Shown here: in pieces, positions 1-5,571 of the stretch | Position numbering within the stretch: the first letter of the stretch is position 1 | How the letters are laid out: each line of letters opens with the position of its first letter | Source: Promethearchaeota archaeon | GTDB lineage: Archaea > Asgardarchaeota > Lokiarchaeia > Sigynarchaeales > SOKP01 | DNA: 9,129 nucleotides | Reading direction: 5' to 3' | NCBI GenBank assembly: GCA_030605085.1 | Contig: JAUWBH010000208.1 | Coordinates: forward strand, 1-9,129 | The notes under the pieces: model-generated | What the model was told of the DNA's origin: nothing | The model's input: only the letters and a program-made list of their open reading frames with translations | Database searches by the model: none | Translations under genes and position numbers: made by a program

Positions 1-110
1 TTAAAAACTATATTTCCTTTTTCTTTAATTGGAGCGTAAAAATTGTACTCTCCCGATAATTCGTTATATAACTTTGTTACATTATCTTTTTTTAATATTT
101 TTTCTGCCAT
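1..110 (-). CDS. AsrA/HydB/FlxB-like 4Fe-4S oxidoreductase subunit, N-terminal fragment (runs off left edge)
   Basis: Reading the minus strand from the ATG at 110-108 gives an uninterrupted start of a protein: MAEKILKKDNVTKLYNELSG, then EYNFYAPIKEKGNIVF, to the window edge. The pattern 'ILKK.....LY.EL...Y.. .APIK..G...F' is typical of the extreme N-terminus of the 4Fe-4S dicluster subunits called AsrA (anaerobic sulfite reductase A), HydB (beta subunit of sulfhydrogenase-type NiFe hydrogenases) and FlxB. In those complexes the subunit carries electrons between an NAD(P)H/FAD subunit and its partner. Only 36 codons are visible and no cysteine motif falls inside, so the assignment rests on the N-terminal pattern and on context. 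An SD-like AAGG lies about 10 nt upstream. The start is only 15 nt after the stop of the preceding iron-sulfur gene, so the gene is part of the same operon. Confidence 0.6.
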   Translation of the reverse strand, partial: MAEKILKKDNVTKLYNELSGEYNFYAPIKEKGNIVF

Positions 111-125
111 CTTTAAACAACCTTT

Positions 126-1157
126 TTATTCTTCCTCTAACATAAATTCTTGTTTGTCTTCCATTTTAAAATCCATCATTGGGGGTAAGGTCTCGGAATC
201 AATACCAGAAGTAAAATTAAATCTTTCTTTTGCGATTTTTTCTAACTTTCTGGTTATTTGGTTTAGATCGATCCCCATCGGACACACGCTGCTACAGGCA
301 CCGCACGCTATGCATCTTCCCGCGAGGTGCATTGCGCGAATTAAGTGAAACACCATTATATCGGAAATATCGGTCGTTTTTCCGAACCAAATTGGTTTGT
401 TTTGATCGACGAAACACAGATTACAATAGCACATAGGACACGCTTCTCTACAAGCGTAACACCTCGTACAAGTGCTTAAGAGTTCTCTTATGTATTTCCA
501 TTTTTCTTCGGGTGATTTTGATTCATACTCGTTAAGATTCTCGAAATCGTTTTCAACCGAAGAGACCTCTTGACACTCCCCAACACACACATCGGATAAC
601 GACGATGTGGTTGGTGGAGATTTAATTTTACATAACTTGCATAATTCGTTAATGTATTCGTCAAAAGGGAAGCTCTGTTCAAAATCTTTTCCTTTTACCA
701 CTATATTATTACCTGATACGGAGGTTTCTAGAATTTCCTTTTCCCCAATTTCTTTTTCAATTCGTTTTCTATTTACGATTCCATTACAAGGAATTCCAAT
801 GATCTTTATATTTTCCAAATTAATTTGCTTCTCTACGGCTAAATGAATTAAGGCTCTCCCAACGCAACCTTTAGACACGATTCCTATTTTTAAATTATTT
901 CCTTCAGGATCTATTAAGGTTGGAATTTGAGGCACTAAATATTTGGCTAAGTTCACATAACACAAATTATTCCAAATTAACTTATCCACATCTTCAACTC
1001 TGTTAATTATTGTAGGCGAAGAACTTAGTGGAACTGTTCCTTTCGTGTATCCAATAATTACATCAACCTTTTTCTCGCTGAGTAAAGTTTTTGCCAACTC
1101 TCTCATGGAATTTTCAATTTCTTGGTTTTCAGTTTCGATTCCCATATCTATCACCAT
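126..1157 (-). CDS. Iron-sulfur electron-transfer protein, FrhB-like N-terminus plus HdrC-like two-cluster C-terminus (FlxC-like)
   Basis: A predicted cytoplasmic redox subunit of 343 residues. Residues ~90-135 hold a strand-helix segment with IVSKGC (Cys98) and IGIPCNG (Cys124). It resembles the cysteine-bearing core of F420-hydrogenase/dehydrogenase beta (FrhB/FdhB) proteins. Residues 173-195 add a pair of CxxC/CxxxC motifs. The C-terminus carries a first cluster motif C230-x2-C233-x2-C236-x3-C240-P, followed at once by extra cysteines 243, 245 and 248. A standard second cluster motif is C282-x2-C285-x2-C288-x3-C292-P. The two-cluster arrangement is like HdrC. The likely job is to carry electrons between the HdrA/MvhD part and the NAD(P)H-linked part of a complex. 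It overlaps the upstream mvhD-like gene by 7 nt (ATGGTGA). The first ATG has no SD. The ATG four codons later (1145-1143) has GGTGA 5 nt upstream and is probably the true start. Family placement is good; the partner and direction of electron flow are inferred. Confidence 0.8.
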   Translation of the reverse strand: MVIDMGIETENQEIENSMRELAKTLLSEKKVDVIIGYTKGTVPLSSSPTIINRVEDVDKLIWNNLCYVNLAKYLVPQIPTLIDPEGNNLKIGIVSKGCVGRALIHLAVEKQINLENIKIIGIPCNGIVNRKRIEKEIGEKEILETSVSGNNIVVKGKDFEQSFPFDEYINELCKLCKIKSPPTTSSLSDVCVGECQEVSSVENDFENLNEYESKSPEEKWKYIRELLSTCTRCYACREACPMCYCNLCFVDQNKPIWFGKTTDISDIMVFHLIRAMHLAGRCIACGACSSVCPMGIDLNQITRKLEKIAKERFNFTSGIDSETLPPMMDFKMEDKQEFMLEEE

Positions 1158-1606
1158 TTTTTAGCAAATTTTGTATTTGGACCTAATTCTTTAACGATAT
1201 TAGTAGTTTTTTTGACTAAGGTGGCAAACCGCTCGCCTTCCGCCGCAGAAGCCCACATAAAGTTGACTCTTCCGGGCTCGATCCCAAAGAATTCTAATAG
1301 TTCTTTTAAGATAGCAAACCTTCTTCGAGCTACTAAATTTCCGCTTATGTAATGGCAATCGCCGGGATGGCATCCCGAAATGAGGACACCGTCCCATCCG
1401 TCAGTTAAACTTCTTATTATAAAATAAGGATTAACTCTTCCCGAACAAGGAACCCTCACAATCCTAATATTGGGTGGATATTGAATTCTACTCACTCCGG
1501 CTAAATCTGCCCCGGCGTAAGAGCACCAATTACACAGGAAAGCAATTATTTTGGGCTCCCAGTTCTCGTCTATTTTTTTATCTTGTTGTGCTTCTGTCGT
1601 TGTCAT
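1151..1606 (-). CDS. mvhD: MvhD/FlxD family [2Fe-2S] electron-transfer subunit
   Basis: A 151-residue protein that is essentially one MvhD domain (methyl-viologen-reducing hydrogenase delta subunit family). In known complexes this subunit carries a [2Fe-2S] cluster and links a hydrogenase, formate dehydrogenase or NADH module to HdrA. The family hallmarks are all present: FLCNWCSYAGADLAG with Cys25 and Cys28, VPCSGRV with Cys54, and GCHPGDCHY with Cys79 and Cys84. The ending WASAAEGERF is also typical. A short hydrophilic N-terminal extension of about 16 residues precedes the domain. The ATG start has a strong SD (GGGAGG, 1616-1621) 9 nt upstream, embedded in the last codons of the hdrA-like gene, so translation is probably coupled. 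The next gene overlaps its stop. Its neighbours argue for a role equivalent to FlxD of Flx-Hdr complexes. A longer paralogue lies at the head of the same operon. Confidence 0.92.
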   Translation of the reverse strand: MTTTEAQQDKKIDENWEPKIIAFLCNWCSYAGADLAGVSRIQYPPNIRIVRVPCSGRVNPYFIIRSLTDGWDGVLISGCHPGDCHYISGNLVARRRFAILKELLEFFGIEPGRVNFMWASAAEGERFATLVKKTTNIVKELGPNTKFAKKW

Positions 1607-1609
1607 TTT

Positions 1610-4600
1610 TTACATCCTCCCGGTTATCATTGCATATATTTGTTCACCAGTAAATCCTAATATATCTATTGCTGAACATCTACAATTACCCGAGCAAGCA
1701 CCACATCCTTTACATAGTGCTTGGTTAATAGAAGCTACTTTTCCAAACCTTCTATCATCTATTAATTCAATTGCGTTATACGCACAGTTTTCAATGCACA
1801 TTCCACATCCAATACACCTTGCCATATCGATTCTGGCCAACTTACCTTCAACCTCAATCTCATCTTTCGATAGGATGGTACAAGCTCTTGAAACGGCCGC
1901 ATTAGCTTGAGAAATTGAATCTTCAATGAATTTTGGACAGTGAGCCATGCCCGCAACAAATATTCCCTCAGTGGCGAAATCAACGGGTCGGAGCTTAACA
2001 TGCGCTTCTAAGAAGAAGTTATCGTCGTTTAATGGAACTTTAAGCATCTTGCCAAGCTCTTCATTTTCCTCATGCTGTGATACTATTCCCGCGCTTAAAA
2101 CTAATAAATCTGCGGTAATAGATATATCACCCGCTTTTGGAGTTTTAACATTAATTTTTAACGAATTTCCATTAGACACAACTTCAGGGGGATTATTTTC
2201 ATCGAATCGTAGGAAAACAACTCCTTTCTCTCTAGCTTGTCGGTAAAATTTTTCTTTAAATCCATAAGTCCTGATGTCTCTATACAGAATTACAATTTCA
2301 GTAGAAGGATTTTGCTTTTTAGCTAAAATCGCATTTTTTATAGCTTCTGCGCAACACATTTTGCTACAATATGGATGTTCCTCGTTTCTTGAACCTACAC
2401 ACTGTATCATTACAATTGAATTCTTGTTTTTAATGTCATCTGTTGTGTTAAGCAGTTTCTCAAGTTCAGATTGTAATATGATTTTATCATTTTCTCCATA
2501 TAGAAATTCTTTTGGCTGATATTCCTTAGCTCCAGTTGCTAATATCACAACACCGTGGTCAAATTCCGCTTTTTCTTTATTAGGCCCGTGAATAACTGAA
2601 GTTTTGAAATTACCTATGTATCCATCAATTTTTTCAATTTCCGCTTGCGTATAGACGTGAATAAATTTGTTAGATTTTACCTTTTTGATTAAATCTGATA
2701 AATATTCTTGAACATTCCCTCCTTCGAGAGTAGTATAAATATTTCGCGCAAATCCACCTAATTCCGCTTCTTTTTCGACCAAATGCGTTTCAAACTCTTG
2801 GTTAGCGAAATTAAGTGCCGCTGTCATACCGCTTATCCCTCCTCCTATAACAAGAGCCTTTTGAGTAACGCTTAACTTTATCCTTTCTATTGGTCCAATT
2901 TGTCTCGCTTTATTAACAGCCATCCTTACTAAATCCATGGCTTTTTCTGTAGCTTCTTTATATTGGGTCATATGAACCCAAGAACATTGATCTCTGATGT
3001 TTGCCATTTGAAACAAGTATCTATTTAACCCCGCTTCTCTAATGGTTTCTTGAAATAACGGTTCGTGAGTTCTTGGAGTACATGAGGCTACAATTACTCG
3101 ATTGAGATTATATTCCTTAACTTTATCTTTAATTATTGTTTGAGTGTCTGCTGAGCAGGTATATAAATTCTGATCTGCTAAAACCACATTTGGAAGGGTA
3201 GTGGCGTATTTTACAACTCTAGGAACATCTACATATCCTCCAATGTTTACACCGCAGTGGCATACGAAAACGCCTATTCTGGGAGGTTGTCCGTTAACAA
3301 ATATTTCTGGTGGTAATGTTTTTTCAGTAATTAGAGTTCCTCTTTTTTTATATAAAAGGGTATTCACGCAACCCGCAGCTGCGCTGGCTTGCGTTACAGT
3401 TTCTGGAATATCTTTAGGAGAAGTGAAAGCCCCACACGCAAATATTCCTGGTCTTGATGTCTCAACGGGATTAAAAACATTAGTTTCAGCAAAATTATAA
3501 CCGTTTAATTCAATTCCAAATTTTTCAGCTAAATATTTTGCATCGTTAGGAGGATTTAAACCCACAGAAAGTACGACCATTTCAAATTCTTCTTCCTTAA
3601 TTTTACCATCTTCCGTCTCATACCTAATTTTTAAGTTTTGAGTCTCATGCACTTCTTTAATAGACGAGACTCGGCTTCTAATATAGCGCACTCCATATTG
3701 TTCTTGCGCTCGTATGATATACTTGTCAAAATCTTTCCCATACGCTCTTATATCCATGCTAAAAATCGTTGGTCTGATTTGATGCATGTGCTCCTTCGCT
3801 ATTACTGCCTCTTTAGCTGTGTACATACAACATACTGAGGAACAATAAGGTTGTCCAGAGCCCGTATAATCGCGAGAACCAACACATTGAAGGAAAGCTA
3901 CTTTCTCTGGAATATCGCCATCCGACGCTCGCAAAACTTTTCCTGCGTATGGACCACTTGCGCTTAAAATTCGCTCAAATTCGATGCTAGTAACGACATT
4001 TTTGAATTTTCCATATCCATATAAATTAGCTTCAGGAGGAACATACTCGTCAAAGCCTGGTGATAGCACGATGGCCCCAACATTTAATTCAACTTCTTCG
4101 TCTTCTAAATCGTATTCCACGGCTTTCGCTTTACAAACGCCTCTACAAATACCACATCCAATACAATAATCTTTATTAATTGCGTAAACGAGAGGAACTG
4201 CTTGTGGATATTTGACGGATGTAGCAGAAAATTTTGAAATCCCTTCGTTAAATATATCGATAGCTTCAACAGGACATGCTCGACCACATACACCGCATCC
4301 AGTGCATTTTTCCATGTTAATATATAACGATTTTTTAAGAACTTTAATTTTAAAGTTACCAGCTTCTCCCGAAACATCTTGAATTTTACAATTAATGTTT
4401 AAATCGATATTCTGGTGCCGTCCAGTTTCTACTAACTTTGGACTTACAATACACATCGCACAATCATTTGTAGGGAATGTTTTATCCAACTGTGCCATTA
4501 CACCGCCAATGCTAGTTGTCGATTCTATTAAATATACCTTAAAACCCGCATCGCCCAAATCTAAAGCCGTTTGAGATCCTCCAATTCCGGCTCCTACAAC

Positions 4601-4624
4601 TAAAACTGCTCCAATTTGTTCCAT
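1610..4624 (-). CDS. hdrA: HdrA-type FAD/iron-sulfur electron-bifurcating subunit, tandem-fused form (1004 aa)
   Basis: A cytoplasmic flavoprotein of the heterodisulfide reductase subunit A family. HdrA binds the FAD at which electron pairs are split between ferredoxin and a high-potential acceptor. The first half has a dinucleotide site GAGIGG (11-16), the NDCAMC segment (Cys55, Cys58), two ferredoxin motifs (Cys107/110/113/117 and Cys154/157/160/164) and a QCVGSRD segment followed by clustered cysteines (261, 265, 266). From residue ~449 comes what is normally the N-terminal HdrA domain: GVFVCHCGVNIGG, Cys490, ASCTPRTHEP, and ANIRDQCSWVH. A second dinucleotide site (GGGISGM, 593-599) and a second QCVGSRNEEHPYCSKMCC follow. 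Two more ferredoxin motifs close the protein (Cys937/940/943/947 and Cys971/974/977/981). Methanogen HdrA is roughly 650 residues, so this is a fused double form, as also known from other anaerobes. The ATG has GAGG 10 nt upstream. It lies between two MvhD genes and should dock with at least one of them. Confidence 0.93.
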   Translation of the reverse strand: MEQIGAVLVVGAGIGGSQTALDLGDAGFKVYLIESTTSIGGVMAQLDKTFPTNDCAMCIVSPKLVETGRHQNIDLNINCKIQDVSGEAGNFKIKVLKKSLYINMEKCTGCGVCGRACPVEAIDIFNEGISKFSATSVKYPQAVPLVYAINKDYCIGCGICRGVCKAKAVEYDLEDEEVELNVGAIVLSPGFDEYVPPEANLYGYGKFKNVVTSIEFERILSASGPYAGKVLRASDGDIPEKVAFLQCVGSRDYTGSGQPYCSSVCCMYTAKEAVIAKEHMHQIRPTIFSMDIRAYGKDFDKYIIRAQEQYGVRYIRSRVSSIKEVHETQNLKIRYETEDGKIKEEEFEMVVLSVGLNPPNDAKYLAEKFGIELNGYNFAETNVFNPVETSRPGIFACGAFTSPKDIPETVTQASAAAGCVNTLLYKKRGTLITEKTLPPEIFVNGQPPRIGVFVCHCGVNIGGYVDVPRVVKYATTLPNVVLADQNLYTCSADTQTIIKDKVKEYNLNRVIVASCTPRTHEPLFQETIREAGLNRYLFQMANIRDQCSWVHMTQYKEATEKAMDLVRMAVNKARQIGPIERIKLSVTQKALVIGGGISGMTAALNFANQEFETHLVEKEAELGGFARNIYTTLEGGNVQEYLSDLIKKVKSNKFIHVYTQAEIEKIDGYIGNFKTSVIHGPNKEKAEFDHGVVILATGAKEYQPKEFLYGENDKIILQSELEKLLNTTDDIKNKNSIVMIQCVGSRNEEHPYCSKMCCAEAIKNAILAKKQNPSTEIVILYRDIRTYGFKEKFYRQAREKGVVFLRFDENNPPEVVSNGNSLKINVKTPKAGDISITADLLVLSAGIVSQHEENEELGKMLKVPLNDDNFFLEAHVKLRPVDFATEGIFVAGMAHCPKFIEDSISQANAAVSRACTILSKDEIEVEGKLARIDMARCIGCGMCIENCAYNAIELIDDRRFGKVASINQALCKGCGACSGNCRCSAIDILGFTGEQIYAMITGRM

Positions 4625-4637
4625 ATTCTCATTTCCT

Positions 4638-5405
4638 CTATGTTCTCACATATAATGGGGTATTTCCTTCAATACCTTCATAATCTATTAAATTTCGACT
4701 CTTTAAAATTAACATATGCTCTAAAATCTCACTTGGATCGACATTTAATTCTTTTCCTAAATCTTTTACCGTATTAATATCCTTCCCTAAAGCAAGTAAT
4801 ATCCGTTCTCTTACATATTCTTGATGAATCGCAGAATCAAATATCTCGTTAAACTTTTCTATTGGCACTTTCTCTCCGTATTCATTTTCTTGCTCCGTAA
4901 TTTTTCTCTGTGTTCCTACTAACGCTCTCATTCTATCGCTAGTAGCGGCTAATTCCATTGCTTGCAACTTTTCGAATATTTCCATATCAAAACTATCTCC
5001 GCCGAGTGGAGATGGTCCTACTTCTTTAATGTGGTCAATAAATTCAGCTACAACTTCACCGAATCTTACACCTTCAGATGCCGAAACCCAATCTAATCTG
5101 ACTCTATTATCAAAATTTATTATACTAAGAAATTTTTTTGTCATTTGAAATTTTTTTTCGGCTTCGTAATTTCCTTCTATATAATGGCAATCGCCGGGAT
5201 GGCATCCCATTACAAATACTCCATCGATTCCAAGTTGAAGAGCTTTAAAAATAAATTTAGGGTCAATACGACCACTGCACATAACTCTAATAACTCTCAT
5301 ATTAGGGGGATATTGAATTCTACTTACCCCTGCTAAATCTGCTCCTGCGTAGGAGCACCAATTGCATAGGAATCCAAGGATACGCGGTTCGTATTGTTTT
5401 TTCAA
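4638..5405 (-). CDS. MvhD/FlxD family [2Fe-2S] subunit with C-terminal winged-helix-like extension
   Basis: The first gene of the redox operon, 255 residues. Residues 1-130 are an MvhD domain closely similar to the downstream 151-residue paralogue: FLCNWCSYAGADLAGVSRIQ with Cys14 and Cys17, VMCSGRID with Cys43, and MGCHPGDCHY with Cys68 and Cys73. Residues ~140-200 are helical and charged. Residues ~199-255 (RILLALGKDINTVKDLGKEL onward, ending in a short hairpin NTPLYVRT) look like a winged helix-turn-helix unit. In MvhD-type proteins such a tail may serve docking or dimer contacts; a DNA-binding role is not shown. The start codon is TTG, not ATG. It is chosen because the MvhD domain begins a few residues later and a GAGG SD (5416-5419) sits 10 nt upstream. 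The stop overlaps the SD of hdrA, 13 nt before its start. Domain assignment is firm; the function of the tail is open. Confidence 0.9.
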   Translation of the reverse strand: MKKQYEPRILGFLCNWCSYAGADLAGVSRIQYPPNMRVIRVMCSGRIDPKFIFKALQLGIDGVFVMGCHPGDCHYIEGNYEAEKKFQMTKKFLSIINFDNRVRLDWVSASEGVRFGEVVAEFIDHIKEVGPSPLGGDSFDMEIFEKLQAMELAATSDRMRALVGTQRKITEQENEYGEKVPIEKFNEIFDSAIHQEYVRERILLALGKDINTVKDLGKELNVDPSEILEHMLILKSRNLIDYEGIEGNTPLYVRT

Positions 5406-5415
5406 ATTTTATATT

Positions 5416-5419
5416 CCTC
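5416..5419 (-). promoter_or_regulatory. Ribosome binding site (GAGG) supporting the TTG start at 5405
   Basis: On the minus strand GAGG lies 10 nt before TTG (5405-5403). No ATG or GTG in the right frame sits near the beginning of the conserved MvhD domain, so this SD fixes the unusual start codon. The region further upstream is A/T-rich, and I could not choose a promoter in it with confidence. Confidence 0.55.
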
Positions 5420-5513
5420 AAATAAAGTATATCTTAATAATATGATTGGTTAAGAAAAAATTGAAAAAATAATAAAACTTTCTATTTACAAATAAAAGTG
5501 AAGATATTCTTTT

Positions 5514-5533
5514 AATCAAAGAAAAATTTGATT
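5514..5533. terminator. A/T-only hairpin in the spacer between the GIY-YIG gene and the redox operon
   Basis: AATCAAA (5514-5520) and TTTGATT (5527-5533) form a perfect 7-bp stem around a 6-nt loop. It lies about 40 nt downstream of the stop codon of the 767-residue gene on the minus strand. A run of T residues precedes it on that strand. It could help end that transcript or sit in the leader of the redox operon. With no G/C-rich stem and no T-run after it, it does not fit a classic intrinsic terminator, so the call is weak. The rest of 5406-5571 is A/T-rich and holds no gene. Confidence 0.25.
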
Positions 5534-5571
5534 TTAAAAAAGTCTCATAATATTAGTATAATTTTTGAAGA

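Noticed and set aside
1122..1352. Plus-strand open frames opposite the redox operon
   Set aside because: They lie antisense to strongly conserved Fe-S genes, have no SD and read as low-complexity sequence typical of antisense shadows.
1361..1376. GGGATG-G-CATCCC inverted repeat as an operator or terminator
   Set aside because: It lies inside codons for the conserved CHPGDC motif of MvhD and recurs in the paralogue for that reason. No regulatory role is needed to explain it.
5406..5571. Bacterial-type -35/-10 promoter (TATACT with a TCTTAA hexamer upstream)
   Set aside because: The -35 match is poor, and such A/T-rich DNA gives many chance matches. No promoter can be chosen by eye.
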